Source: Pseudoalteromonas arabiensis
Lineage (GTDB): Bacteria > Pseudomonadota > Gammaproteobacteria > Enterobacterales > Alteromonadaceae
DNA length: 64,000 nt
Reading direction: 5' to 3'
Assembly: GCF_001550155.1 (NCBI RefSeq)
Contig: NZ_LRUF01000024.1
Span: forward strand, 224,648-288,647
In this document: piece by piece, positions 34,808-44,026 of the stretch
Numbering within the stretch: position 1 is the stretch's first letter
Layout: each line of letters begins with the position of its first letter
Translations under genes and position numbers: made by a program
The notes under the pieces: generated by a model
What the model saw: only the letters and a program-made list of their open reading frames with translations
Told to the model about the DNA's origin: nothing
The model's database searches: none

Positions 34808-35239
34808 ATGAGTTTATATAATGTTTTTGATATTTCAGGTACGGGGATGAGTGCACAAAATGTGCGTTTAAATACCACGGCGAGTAATATCTCAAATGCA
34901 AATACGATTAGCTCAAGTCAAAATGAGACTTACCGAGCGCGCCATCCTGTGTTTGCCGCTGAACTAACAAAAGCGTCAGCATCACAAAGCAATCCTCAGG
35001 GCTCTTCTGTTGGCGTTAAAGTACTGGGTATTGTAGAGAGCGACAAGCCCCTGCAAATTGAATATAACCCGAATCATCCAAGTGCAGATGAAAACGGTTA
35101 TATCTACAAGCCTAATGTTAACGTCGTAGAAGAAATGGCTAATATGATTTCTGCCTCTCGCTCTTATCAAACAAATGTGCAAGTTGCTGATGCAGCAAAG
35201 CAAATGTTAAGTAAAACACTGTTGCTTGGGCAGCGGTAA
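34808..35239 (+). CDS. flgC: Flagellar proximal rod protein FlgC
   Basis: A 143-aa rod protein. The N-terminus MSLYNVFDISGTGMSAQNVRLN, followed by TASNISNANTISS, is the flagellar rod signature. The C-terminus NVVEEMANMISASRSYQTNVQ is the FlgC/FlgG-type helix. It stacks between FlgB and FlgF in the rod. The start is 2 bp past the flgB stop, so translation is probably coupled. Confidence 0.94.
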   Translation: MSLYNVFDISGTGMSAQNVRLNTTASNISNANTISSSQNETYRARHPVFAAELTKASASQSNPQGSSVGVKVLGIVESDKPLQIEYNPNHPSADENGYIYKPNVNVVEEMANMISASRSYQTNVQVADAAKQMLSKTLLLGQR

Positions 35240-35252
35240 CCGAGGATAAGTT

Positions 35253-35933
35253 ATGAGTAACGACATCAGCAGTGCGTCATCCACGTATTTAGATAACTTA
35301 CGTTGGCAAGACAATCAAACGAAAACAGAAGAGAAAGATGACACATTAACACAAGAAGATTTCTTCTCGTTATTAACTCAGCAGTTATCGTTTCAAGATC
35401 CGAGTAAGCCCGCTGACAATGATCAAATGATTGCTCAGATGACAAACTTTACCATGGCAGAAGGTATTTCAAATCTTAATAGTAAATTTGAATCCCTTAC
35501 GGCTTCGATGACATCTAACTCGGCACTACAAGCATCTACTTTAGTGGGTAAACAAGCGTTGCTTGAGTCAAATATGTTGGATTTAAATGAAACGGGTGTT
35601 TCTAAAGGATCTGTTGTTGCAGAAAAACCGGTAGATAAGTTAACACTACGTATTGAAGACGAATCGGGCCAACTTGTCAGAACCATTGAGTTAGGTGCGC
35701 AATCTGCTGGTGCAATTCGTTTTGAATGGGATGGCGAAAATGAAGATGGTGAACGTTTGCCTCCTGGCGAGTACAAAATCAAAGCCGAGGGAAGTGTTAA
35801 TGGTGACTATACTAGCTTACCGATAGCGACTTTCAAGAACATTGAGAGTGTCAACATTAATGGTTCGAGCGGCATTATTATAAATACTAAAGAAGGCGCG
35901 GTTAGGCTAACTGATGTAGCAGAAATCGCTTAA
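35253..35933 (+). CDS. flgD: Hook-capping protein FlgD
   Basis: A 226-aa scaffold that caps the growing hook and is discarded later. The N-terminal export region contains LTQEDFFSLLTQQLSFQDPSKPADNDQMIAQM, the best conserved part of FlgD. A central Tudor-like part and the FlgD Ig-like half (GAIRFEWDGENEDGERLPPGEYKI) follow. It lies 13 bp after flgC and 56 bp before flgE in the same operon. Confidence 0.93.
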   Translation: MSNDISSASSTYLDNLRWQDNQTKTEEKDDTLTQEDFFSLLTQQLSFQDPSKPADNDQMIAQMTNFTMAEGISNLNSKFESLTASMTSNSALQASTLVGKQALLESNMLDLNETGVSKGSVVAEKPVDKLTLRIEDESGQLVRTIELGAQSAGAIRFEWDGENEDGERLPPGEYKIKAEGSVNGDYTSLPIATFKNIESVNINGSSGIIINTKEGAVRLTDVAEIA

Positions 35934-35989
35934 TTATACAGATTAATTAGTTAGCCAAGTGCTACAGATTGACACTTTAGAGGTGAATT

Positions 35990-37357
35990 ATGAGCTTCAA
36001 TATTGCATTAACCGGACTTGCTGCCGCGCAAAAAGATTTAGATGTAACAGCAAATAATATTGCGAACGTTAATACGACAGGCTTTAAAGAATCACGAGCT
36101 GAATTTGCAGATGTATATGCATCTTCAGTGTTTAGCTCAGGTCGAACTAAAAATGGTGACGGTGTGCAAACAACCATGGTGGCTCAACAGTTCCATCAGG
36201 GGTCACTACAGTTTACTAATAACTCGCTTGATTTAGCCATCACTGGTGAAGGTTATTTCGCGATGAGCCAAGAGCTAGGTGCTCAAGATTTTACTTATAC
36301 GCGCGCTGGTGCCTTTAAGCTAAATAAAGATAACTTTGTTGTTGATGCTAAAGGAAACTACTTACAAGGTTTCCCTGTGGACCCTGCAACAGGCGATACA
36401 ACGTCAGTGAGCTTAAGTACCTCTTCAGCTATTCAAATCCCAGACTCATCAGGCTCGCCGCGTTCAACAAATAACGTGTATTCATCGTTCAATCTAGATT
36501 CACGTTCTACTACGCCAACAGTGACGCCTTTTGATCCTGAGACAAGTGCGTCGTATAACAGTTCGACATCGACAACGATATATGACTCACTGGGTGAGCC
36601 GCACGTATTACAGCTTTATTTTGTTAAAACAGATGCGACTGTAACGGGGAATGACAATGAGTGGCAAGTGTATGCTACGCTTGATGAGAAATCATTTAGC
36701 CCAGCAGGTGTTGAAGAAACAGCAGCACCTTACACACCATTATCGACATTTCAATTTGATTCAAGTGGTTTGCCATTAAACACAAATGGTGCACCAAACA
36801 CAGATGCTACCTTCAACCCACTTTCTATCCCAAATGGTGCGGGTGCTGGGGTTGGTTTATCTGACTTATTATCAAATGGTGCGAGTTTCCCTGAAGACGT
36901 TAATATTAACTGGCGTGATGAAGCAGGTACTACGAATAAAATACCAACCCAGTATGCCAGCCGCTTTGAAGTGAAAGCACTTGAACAAGATGGCGCAACA
37001 GTGGGCCGCCTAGCAGGTATTGATATTGGCACAGATGGTAAGGTTGTTGCTTCGTACAGTAATGGTGATACCTCATTCTTAGGGCAAGTTGCCATGGTTC
37101 GTTTTTCTAATTCACAAGGCTTACAACAAGTGGGCGATACATCGTGGAAGAAAAGCTTAACCTCTGGTGAGCCTATTGCTGGGGAGCCAGGTTCAGGTAC
37201 ACTTGGTACTGTGAATTCTTCTGCTCTTGAGCAGTCAAACGTGAACTTAACAACTGAGTTAGTTGATTTGATTAGTGCACAGCGTAACTTCCAAGCAAAC
37301 TCGCGTGCGCTTGAAGTGAACTCAACACTGCAACAAAATATCTTACAGATCCGTTAA
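35990..37357 (+). CDS. flgE: Flagellar hook protein FlgE
   Basis: A 455-aa hook subunit. The N-terminal signature MSFNIALTGLAAAQKDLDVTANNIANVNT and the C-terminal VNLTTELVDLISAQRNFQAN frame the variable hook domains; D2-like regions are rich in Ser, Thr and Asn. It polymerises into the universal joint between rod and filament. It is the last gene before a terminator, so flgBCDE forms one unit and flgF onwards has its own promoter. Confidence 0.95.
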   Translation: MSFNIALTGLAAAQKDLDVTANNIANVNTTGFKESRAEFADVYASSVFSSGRTKNGDGVQTTMVAQQFHQGSLQFTNNSLDLAITGEGYFAMSQELGAQDFTYTRAGAFKLNKDNFVVDAKGNYLQGFPVDPATGDTTSVSLSTSSAIQIPDSSGSPRSTNNVYSSFNLDSRSTTPTVTPFDPETSASYNSSTSTTIYDSLGEPHVLQLYFVKTDATVTGNDNEWQVYATLDEKSFSPAGVEETAAPYTPLSTFQFDSSGLPLNTNGAPNTDATFNPLSIPNGAGAGVGLSDLLSNGASFPEDVNINWRDEAGTTNKIPTQYASRFEVKALEQDGATVGRLAGIDIGTDGKVVASYSNGDTSFLGQVAMVRFSNSQGLQQVGDTSWKKSLTSGEPIAGEPGSGTLGTVNSSALEQSNVNLTTELVDLISAQRNFQANSRALEVNSTLQQNILQIR

Positions 37358-37390
37358 TAATAGCGGATCTTCAACTCAATCCGACACAAG

Positions 37391-37417
37391 GGCTGCTCTT
37401 TAATAGGCAGCCTTTTT
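37391..37417 (+). terminator. Terminator after flgE
   Basis: GGCTGC and GGCAGCC form a short GC stem around an AT loop, followed by TTTTT. It separates the hook-gene transcript from the flgF transcript. Confidence 0.7.
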
Positions 37418-37500
37418 CATTTTAGTCATATAGGCCCACACCGCTACAACAGAGAGCTTTACATTCCATAGGCGCTTAAATAAGGCGTCAATTTTACTTT

Positions 37501-37514
37501 GGCACTGTTATTGC
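37501..37514 (+). promoter_or_regulatory. sigma-54 type -24/-12 promoter of flgF
   Basis: TTTGGCACTGTTATTGCATTT has the consensus TGGCAC and TTGCA boxes, with GG at 37501-37502 and GC at 37513-37514. It lies 37 bp before the flgF ATG and would drive flgFGHI. Confidence 0.88.
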
Positions 37515-37550
37515 ATTTATCAAATATCGTATTTTTAATGAGTCAATGTT

Positions 37551-38315
37551 ATGGACAAAATGGTCTACATTGCCATGTCGGGTGCTAAGCAAAGTATGCG
37601 AGGTCTAGCCCTAAAGGCTAATAACCTAGCGAATGCTAACACCACTGGCTTTAAAGCTGATTTTGCACAAGCCCGCTCTATGCAAGCATTTGGTGAAGGC
37701 ATGCCTACACGCGTGTTTTCTATGCAAGAGCGACCTGGCTCAAATATGGAGTCGGGTGGGTATGTTGAGACTGGGCGCGATCTTGATGTTGCATTGAGCG
37801 ATAGAGGTTGGCTAAGTGTTCAAGATGCCTCAGGTAACGAAGCTTATACAAAAGCCGGCACATTAAACATTACTCCCGATGGCGCATTAATGACCAGCCA
37901 TGGACGTCAAGTTATTGGCGAAGGTGGTCCGATTATTTTGCCACTGCCGATTGAAAAAGTTGAATTTAGTTCTGATGGTTCTATACAAGTTCGACCTCAA
38001 GGTGCGCCAGCAAACTTTTTAGAAGTCGTTGACAGACTTAAGGTTATTGAGGCTGACAACACGCAACTTGAAAAAGGTAATGATGGCTTATTTCGGCCAA
38101 AACCAGAGACCTTAGTGAATGGTCAATGTACCTTTTGTGATGTGTCAGAAAATGTAGAGGTGTTATCAGGCACACTTGAAATGTCCAATGTGAATCCTGT
38201 ACATGAAATGGTCGATATGATCAGCCATCAACGCCAATTTGAATTACAAGTTAAATTGATGAAAACAGCGGAAGAGATTGATGAACGTCAAGATCAGCTG
38301 TTACGCATCGTTTAA
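37551..38315 (+). CDS. flgF: Flagellar proximal rod protein FlgF
   Basis: A 254-aa rod protein. MDKMVYIAMSGAKQSMRGLALKANNLANANTTGFKADF is the FlgF-type opening, and the C-terminal VNPVHEMVDMISHQRQFELQ is the rod-hook helix. It sits between FlgC and FlgG in the rod. It is the first gene of flgFGHI, directly behind a consensus -24/-12 element. Confidence 0.94.
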   Translation: MDKMVYIAMSGAKQSMRGLALKANNLANANTTGFKADFAQARSMQAFGEGMPTRVFSMQERPGSNMESGGYVETGRDLDVALSDRGWLSVQDASGNEAYTKAGTLNITPDGALMTSHGRQVIGEGGPIILPLPIEKVEFSSDGSIQVRPQGAPANFLEVVDRLKVIEADNTQLEKGNDGLFRPKPETLVNGQCTFCDVSENVEVLSGTLEMSNVNPVHEMVDMISHQRQFELQVKLMKTAEEIDERQDQLLRIV

Positions 38316-38336
38316 TAGCACTGAGAGGGTAGAATT

Positions 38337-39125
38337 ATGAATCCTGCATTGTGGATCAGTAAAACAGGGCTTGATGCCCAACAAACCGATATTTCGGTGA
38401 TTTCAAATAATCTCGCGAATGCCAGTACGGTAGGCTATAAAAAAAGCCGTGCTGTATTCGAAGATTTACTATATCAAAATATCAATCAGCCTGGTGGTCG
38501 CTCATCACAAGATACTGAGATGCCATCAGGTTTAATGCTTGGTGCGGGTGCAAAAGTTGTTGCGAACCAAAAGAACTTTTCGCAAGGTAACATGCTTACT
38601 ACCGAAAACTCACTCGACTGGATGATTTCAGGCCCCGGCTTTTTCGAAGTACAACTGCCTGATGGAAATATTGCTTACTCACGTAATGGTCAATTTACAA
38701 CCGATGAAGATGGCCGAATTGTAACCTCAGGTGCGGGTTTCCCTATTCAGCCTGAAATGAATGTTCCTGACGATGCACAATCAATCACTGTTTCACAAGA
38801 CGGTGAAGTATCCGTGCGGGTGGCAGGACAAGCAGAAAATGTCGTGATTGGTCAGCTTACAATCAGTGATTTTATTAATCCGTCGGGTTTAGAGCCGATG
38901 GGGCAAAACCTGTATACAGAAACTGCTGTAAGTGGTGCGCCTGTGCAAGGTAATCCAGGTATTGATGGCTTAGGCACTGTGGTTCAAGGATCACTTGAAA
39001 CGTCGAACGTTAATGTAACCGAAGAGCTTGTTAATCTGATTGAAACGCAACGAATTTATGAAATGAATTCAAAAGTGATTTCAGCGGTTGATGAAATGCT
39101 TAGCTATATTAATCAGCAGCTTTAA
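38337..39125 (+). CDS. flgG: Flagellar distal rod protein FlgG
   Basis: A 262-aa distal rod subunit (MNPALWISKTGLDAQQTDISVISNNLANASTVGYKKSRAVF). The C-terminal VNVTEELVNLIETQRIYEMNSKVI helix is diagnostic. FlgG builds the drive shaft that passes through the P and L rings made by the next two genes. It lies 21 bp after flgF with a GAGGG site. Confidence 0.95.
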   Translation: MNPALWISKTGLDAQQTDISVISNNLANASTVGYKKSRAVFEDLLYQNINQPGGRSSQDTEMPSGLMLGAGAKVVANQKNFSQGNMLTTENSLDWMISGPGFFEVQLPDGNIAYSRNGQFTTDEDGRIVTSGAGFPIQPEMNVPDDAQSITVSQDGEVSVRVAGQAENVVIGQLTISDFINPSGLEPMGQNLYTETAVSGAPVQGNPGIDGLGTVVQGSLETSNVNVTEELVNLIETQRIYEMNSKVISAVDEMLSYINQQL

Positions 39126-39140
39126 TGGGTAGGAGGTCGC

Positions 39141-39824
39141 ATGCGTAATATTATCTTAGTCACATCGGCAGCATTTATGTTAGGTGGTTGTATGTCAACA
39201 CAGAACCACCATGTGGTTCAGGATGACCCTTACTATGCACCTATGTATCCAGAGCCTTCTGCTGAACAAATGGTACCAACAGGTTCATTGTTTGATAGTT
39301 ATCTGTCAAATGATCTGTATTCAGATAAAAAAGCACTCAGAACAGGCGATATTATTACTGTTAAGTTGCAAGAGTCTACGCAAGCATCGAAAGCGGCAAA
39401 AACTGAAACAGATAAAGAAACGGATGCCAGCTTAGATCCGGTTATCGGCTTAGGTGGAAACCCAGTTAATATAGGCGGAGATAGCATCCAGTTTGGCATT
39501 GGCTCAGGTTCATCGTTTAAAGGCGATTCAAAGTCAAACCAGTCTAATAGCTTATTTGGTGATATATCCGTCAATGTAATGCGCGTTTTGCCTAATGGCA
39601 ATTTAGTGATCCGCGGTGAAAAGTGGTTAACCTTAAATACAGGCGAAGAATTTATTCGTTTAGAAGGCTTAGTTCGCCCTGAAGATGTCACTGCCGATAA
39701 TACAGTCACATCAAATCGCATTGCGAATGCACGAATTCAATATTCAGGAAAAGGGCAAATGCAAGAGTCGCAAAGTGCTGGATGGCTTTCACGATTCTTC
39801 AGCAGTTCACTTTTTCCTTTTTAG
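39141..39824 (+). CDS. flgH: Flagellar L-ring lipoprotein FlgH
   Basis: A 227-aa outer-membrane lipoprotein with a signal peptide ending in lipobox LGGC. Family motifs include LYSDKKALRTGDIITVKLQE, FGDISVNVMRVLPNGNLVIRGEK and GLVRPEDVTADNTVTSNRIA. It forms the outer-membrane bushing of the rod. An AGGAGG ribosome site lies 6 bp before the ATG, and it is co-transcribed with flgG and flgI. Confidence 0.95.
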   Translation: MRNIILVTSAAFMLGGCMSTQNHHVVQDDPYYAPMYPEPSAEQMVPTGSLFDSYLSNDLYSDKKALRTGDIITVKLQESTQASKAAKTETDKETDASLDPVIGLGGNPVNIGGDSIQFGIGSGSSFKGDSKSNQSNSLFGDISVNVMRVLPNGNLVIRGEKWLTLNTGEEFIRLEGLVRPEDVTADNTVTSNRIANARIQYSGKGQMQESQSAGWLSRFFSSSLFPF

Positions 39825-39836
39825 AGGTAACACATC

Positions 39837-40931
39837 ATGAATGGGGTTAAATACATCATCGCACTTTGCTTACTTAGTTTGCAGTTTAGTGTGCAGGCTG
39901 AGCGGGTTAAAGATGTCTCTATGGTTGAAGGTGTTCGCTCTAACCAATTAGTTGGCTATGGTCTGGTTGTTGGTTTGCCAGGTACTGGTGAGCAAAGCCG
40001 TTTTACTGAACAAAGCTTTAAAGCCATGCTCAATGGTTTTGGCATAACTTTGCCGGCGAGTTTAAAGCCAAAAATTAAAAATGTTGCCGCCGTTGCTGTG
40101 CATGCAGAACTGCCTGCATTTAGAAAGCCTGGCCAAACAATTGACATCACTGTTTCTTCAATTGGTAGTGCAGGTAGTTTACGTGGCGGTACATTACTGC
40201 AAACCTTCTTAAAAGGGGTGGATGGCAACACCTATGCGATTGCCCAAGGTAGCCTTGTCGTCGGTGGGTTAGGGGCAGAAGGTGCTGACGGTAGCCGTGT
40301 TATTATCAATACACCCACTGTTGGGCGTATTCCAAATGGCGCAACGGTTGAGAGAGCAGTTAAAAGCCCGTTTATGCAAGGTGACTACATTACCTTTAAT
40401 TTGAATCGCCCAGATTTCACAACAGCAAAAAGATTAGAGCAAACAATTAATGACTTAGTTGGTCCAAATAGCGCGCAAGCAATTGATGCGGCGTCAGTGA
40501 GAGTGCTTGCACCTCGTGATGCATCGCAGCGTGTTGCTTATTTATCAACACTTGAAAATTTGGAGTTCAAGCCTGCTGACACTGCAGCAAAAATTATTGT
40601 TAATTCACGTACAGGCACAATAGTGATTGGTAAGAATGTTAAGTTGCAACCGGCGGCGATAACGCATGGTGGATTAACCGTTACCATTGCTGAGCAGCAA
40701 AATGTTTCGCAGCCAAACGCATTTAGCGAGGGTGAAACAGTTGTGACTAATCAAAGTATTATCGATGTTAACCAAGATGATTCTCGTGCATTTGTATTTA
40801 ATCCGGGAATTAGTCTTGATGATCTGGTGCGTGCTATTAACGAAGTAGGGGCAGCCCCAGGTGACTTAATGGCCATTCTTGAAGCTCTTAAGCAAGCAGG
40901 GGCCATAAACGGGCAACTTGTGATTATTTAA
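39837..40931 (+). CDS. flgI: Flagellar P-ring protein FlgI
   Basis: A 364-aa periplasmic ring protein with a signal peptide (to VQAER). Highly conserved stretches include [72 protein letters not shown] and the C-terminal [19 protein letters not shown]. It surrounds the rod in the peptidoglycan layer, with FlgA as chaperone. It is the last gene before a strong terminator. Confidence 0.96.
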   Translation: MNGVKYIIALCLLSLQFSVQAERVKDVSMVEGVRSNQLVGYGLVVGLPGTGEQSRFTEQSFKAMLNGFGITLPASLKPKIKNVAAVAVHAELPAFRKPGQTIDITVSSIGSAGSLRGGTLLQTFLKGVDGNTYAIAQGSLVVGGLGAEGADGSRVIINTPTVGRIPNGATVERAVKSPFMQGDYITFNLNRPDFTTAKRLEQTINDLVGPNSAQAIDAASVRVLAPRDASQRVAYLSTLENLEFKPADTAAKIIVNSRTGTIVIGKNVKLQPAAITHGGLTVTIAEQQNVSQPNAFSEGETVVTNQSIIDVNQDDSRAFVFNPGISLDDLVRAINEVGAAPGDLMAILEALKQAGAINGQLVII

Positions 40932-40935
40932 TTAA

Positions 40936-40963
40936 CTAAAAACGCGCGAAAGCGCGTTTTTAG
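40936..40963 (+). terminator. Terminator after flgI
   Basis: CTAAAAACGCGC and GCGCGTTTTTAG form a 12-bp perfect stem with a GAAA loop; the second arm supplies the T-run. It ends the flgFGHI transcript. Confidence 0.88.
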
Positions 40964-41003
40964 TCTCTGCGTTATTATTCTACATTCTTTTCTCTTATTT
41001 GTT

Positions 41004-41017
41004 GGCTCATTTTTTGC
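41004..41017 (+). promoter_or_regulatory. sigma-54 type -24/-12 promoter of flgJ
   Basis: TTGGCTCATTTTTTGCATTT has GG at 41004-41005 and GC at 41016-41017 with the exact 10-base gap. It would drive flgJKL. The transcription start should fall near 41029, which excludes the in-frame TTG at 41024 as start of flgJ. Confidence 0.8.
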
Positions 41018-41056
41018 ATTTGATTGGGTATTAATAATTATTGTGTCAAAAAGCTG

Positions 41057-42013
41057 ATGGATACTAATCATCTCGACAAGCAAAACTTTTTTGATTTAGG
41101 TAACTTAGACTCATTACGTCAAAGTGCCCTAAAAAATGATGCCTCTAGCGATGCGTCAAAAGAAGCGCTAAAAAAGGCGGCGGCACAATTTGAATCTATC
41201 TTCACACAAATGCTCTTGAAGAGCATGCGTAAAGCGAATGAAGCGTTCGAAGATAAAGACAGTCCTTTTAACACCAGTGGCGTAAAGTTTTTTGAAGAAA
41301 TGCATGATCAGCAGCTATCAGTCGAGCTGTCTTCAAATGGCTCATTGGGTTTAGCAGATCTTATTGTTCAGCAGTTATCGCCTGATGGCAAAAAATTTAT
41401 GCCAGGCTCTGTGCTTAGGACTACAACTGAGTTTAACAGTGATAGACGTGCAAGTGGTGTTGAACAGCCAGATACGACGACTAAAGCTGTCGAGACTACG
41501 TCAGCCAATGAACAAACTGAAAATCGCTTTGATGATGCTGAATCATTTATCAGTACGGTGTGGGAACATGCTAAAAATGCAGCTGAGAAAATTGGTTTAA
41601 ACCCTGCTGTCATGGTTGCGCAAGCTGCCCTTGAGACAGGTTGGGGAAAACACATTATTAGTAAAGCAGACGGCACCAGTAGTAACAACTTATTCAATAT
41701 TAAATCTGATAAAAGCTGGCAAGGTGACAAAGCAAGCAAACTTACTTTGGAGTTTGAGCAAGGTGTGCCTGTTAAGAAACAAGCCAGTTTTCGCTCTTAT
41801 CAATCAATTAAAGAAAGTGTTCATGATTTTGTGGATTTCCTCAATGAGAATCCTCGTTATCAAGAAGCACTTGAAAACACCGCAGAGCCTGCAGCATTTT
41901 TAGATTCTTTACAAAAAGCAGGTTATGCAACAGACCCAAATTATGCCGATAAAATAAAGCAGGTGCTAAAGCGTGTTGAGCTTCAAAGTGTTGCTGCTTC
42001 ATTGGTACGTTAA
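41057..42013 (+). CDS. flgJ: Rod-cap muramidase FlgJ
   Basis: A 318-aa dual-function protein. Residues 1-~110 form the rod-assembly domain (ALKKAAAQFESIFTQMLLKSMRKAN; GVKFFEEMHDQQLSVEL). The C-terminal ~150 residues are a glucosaminidase domain (NPAVMVAQAALETGWGKHI with the catalytic Glu; SSNNLFNIKSDKSWQGD) that cuts peptidoglycan for the rod. The ATG at 41057 is used because the promoter lies just upstream; its ribosome site is weak. It is the first gene of flgJKL. Confidence 0.92.
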   Translation: MDTNHLDKQNFFDLGNLDSLRQSALKNDASSDASKEALKKAAAQFESIFTQMLLKSMRKANEAFEDKDSPFNTSGVKFFEEMHDQQLSVELSSNGSLGLADLIVQQLSPDGKKFMPGSVLRTTTEFNSDRRASGVEQPDTTTKAVETTSANEQTENRFDDAESFISTVWEHAKNAAEKIGLNPAVMVAQAALETGWGKHIISKADGTSSNNLFNIKSDKSWQGDKASKLTLEFEQGVPVKKQASFRSYQSIKESVHDFVDFLNENPRYQEALENTAEPAAFLDSLQKAGYATDPNYADKIKQVLKRVELQSVAASLVR

Positions 42014-42026
42014 GGAGTAAGCCCTC

Positions 42027-44024
42027 ATGTCATTTAATATTTATGACATTGCAAATGCTGGTATAAGAGCAAACTCACAGTTGCTGCAAACCACCAGTAA
42101 AAATATAGCAAATGTTAATACAGAAGGCTATGTACGTGAGCGAACAGAATTTACTACCATGATCGACAATCAAGTTGGTCGTGGTGAAACTTATCGTTTA
42201 CTCAATGAGTTTGCGCAAAAACAGCTCAATCGTGACACGTCAAGTAAAGCATTTTTTGACCAATTTGTAACTGAAGCAAGCCGCATGGATAGCTTATTTT
42301 CAGAAGAGTCAAATAGTGTATCAACCAGTGTTAATTCGTTTTTTAATAATATTCAAGAAAGCCTAAATCAGCCATCGTCAAATGTTGCGCGTTCTTTAGT
42401 GATGACAGATGCACAGAATCTAATTGATCAAATGGATAGACTATCGGGGATTGTTTCAGAGCAAAAAGCGGTTGTGAATGAGCAGCTAGAAATCTTTTCC
42501 GAAGAAGCGAATAATTTAATTCAAAGTATAAGTGAACTGAATTCACAAATTGTTGCTGTTGATGGCACTGACCGTGAGTCACTTTCAAGTAGCCTTTATA
42601 ATGAACGTGATAAAGCGATTCGTGATTTATCAGAATTAATTGATATTGAAACGTTGGATGGAAGTAACGGTGAAAAACAAGTTTATTTAGGCACAGGCGA
42701 AGCCTTAGTTATGGAAAATGGTACATTTAATTTATTTTCTTTAACAGGCGATCCTGATCCGAGTTTTCAAGAACTTAAGTTAGATGTCAATGGTGGCAAA
42801 GCTGTGCCGCTTGAGGTAGATACGGGTAAATTAAAAGGCAAAATTGGTGGTCTTTTATCATTTCGTGATGACATCCTCGTGCCGGCACACAACCAGCTTG
42901 GTCAAATGGGGTTGGCGCTTGCTGATGCATTCAACCAACAGAATCACCTAGGTATGACTGCAAATGGTGAAATGGGCGGAGATATTTTTGCTATCCCTTC
43001 AACCAATGGCCTTGCGTATCAGGCAAATACGGGTAACGCATCAATGACGGCAACTGTTGAAGCTGGGTTTGGTAGTTCACTACCAGCCAGTGATTTTGTG
43101 ATTAGTTATACCAGCCCTACGACAGTGGAAATCCAAGCGGTTGATAATAAAGGTGAGCCAATTGGTGCAGTAACAACCGCAGATGTTGTGGGTGGGGTTA
43201 TTGACTCTTCAACTATTACACCTGCCGGTGGTGAGTCATTTGGTTTAGAGCTCAATGTTTCTGGCACGGCGAATGTCGGTGATAAGTTTATGGTTAAATT
43301 AAACTCTCACGCTTCTGGCAATTTAGAGCTGGCTACAAACAGACCCGAAGACTTAGCGCTTGCATCGCCTATTCGCACTGCTAATGATATCAACAACACC
43401 AGTGATGCCAGTATTTCTGCCGGAACAGTAACCGATGCAGGCTATTTTGGTTCTCCAGTCAGTTTACCTAATGGCAGTATTACAATTTCTAAAACTGCAG
43501 AGCCAGATGAATATACAGTGTCTGATGGGGTTAATACTGAAACATTCAACGGAACACCGCCATTAAAAAATGTACTTTCAGCTGCAGGCGGTAATTTTGT
43601 AAATTACGGTTTTGATTTCGATATAGAAGGTACACCTGCTTTAGGTGATACATTTACTGTGGAAGCAAATGAAGGCGGAATTGACGATAACCGTAATGGT
43701 TTATTGCTTGCTGATATTCAGAATTCAAATATCGTGAGACGAAATGTTGACGGCTCAGCAGATAATAATCATCAGACCGTTAATCAAGCCTATACTGGTT
43801 TAGTGTCTGATATTGGTGTTGTTACAGGGCAAGCTCAAACGAATGGCGCGGCTTTTACAGCGTTGGCTGAGCAATCTGAAGCATGGTATGAGTCTTTGTC
43901 GGGTGTAAACCTAGATGAAGAAGCTGCTAACTTGCTTCGTTTTCAACAATCTTATGCGGCGTCTGCACAAGTGCTTGCGACTGCCCGTTCAGTTTTTGAT
44001 ACCTTATTAAGTGCGGCGAGGTAA
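42027..44024 (+). CDS. flgK: Hook-filament junction protein FlgK
   Basis: A 665-aa hook-associated protein 1. The N-terminus MSFNIYDIANAGIRANSQLLQTTSKNIANVNTEGYVRER carries the rod/hook signature, and the C-terminus NLDEEAANLLRFQQSYAASAQVLATARSVFDTLL is diagnostic for FlgK. The protein is longer than the ~550-aa enterobacterial form because of extra variable middle domains (residues ~330-560), common in marine genera. It depends on FlgN for export. It ends 2 bp before flgL. Confidence 0.94.
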   Translation: MSFNIYDIANAGIRANSQLLQTTSKNIANVNTEGYVRERTEFTTMIDNQVGRGETYRLLNEFAQKQLNRDTSSKAFFDQFVTEASRMDSLFSEESNSVSTSVNSFFNNIQESLNQPSSNVARSLVMTDAQNLIDQMDRLSGIVSEQKAVVNEQLEIFSEEANNLIQSISELNSQIVAVDGTDRESLSSSLYNERDKAIRDLSELIDIETLDGSNGEKQVYLGTGEALVMENGTFNLFSLTGDPDPSFQELKLDVNGGKAVPLEVDTGKLKGKIGGLLSFRDDILVPAHNQLGQMGLALADAFNQQNHLGMTANGEMGGDIFAIPSTNGLAYQANTGNASMTATVEAGFGSSLPASDFVISYTSPTTVEIQAVDNKGEPIGAVTTADVVGGVIDSSTITPAGGESFGLELNVSGTANVGDKFMVKLNSHASGNLELATNRPEDLALASPIRTANDINNTSDASISAGTVTDAGYFGSPVSLPNGSITISKTAEPDEYTVSDGVNTETFNGTPPLKNVLSAAGGNFVNYGFDFDIEGTPALGDTFTVEANEGGIDDNRNGLLLADIQNSNIVRRNVDGSADNNHQTVNQAYTGLVSDIGVVTGQAQTNGAAFTALAEQSEAWYESLSGVNLDEEAANLLRFQQSYAASAQVLATARSVFDTLLSAAR

Positions 44025-44026
44025 TT

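Noticed and set aside
41024-41056. Upstream TTG start for flgJ
   Set aside because: It falls 7 bp after the -12 box, before the expected transcription start, and the extra residues do not fit the family.
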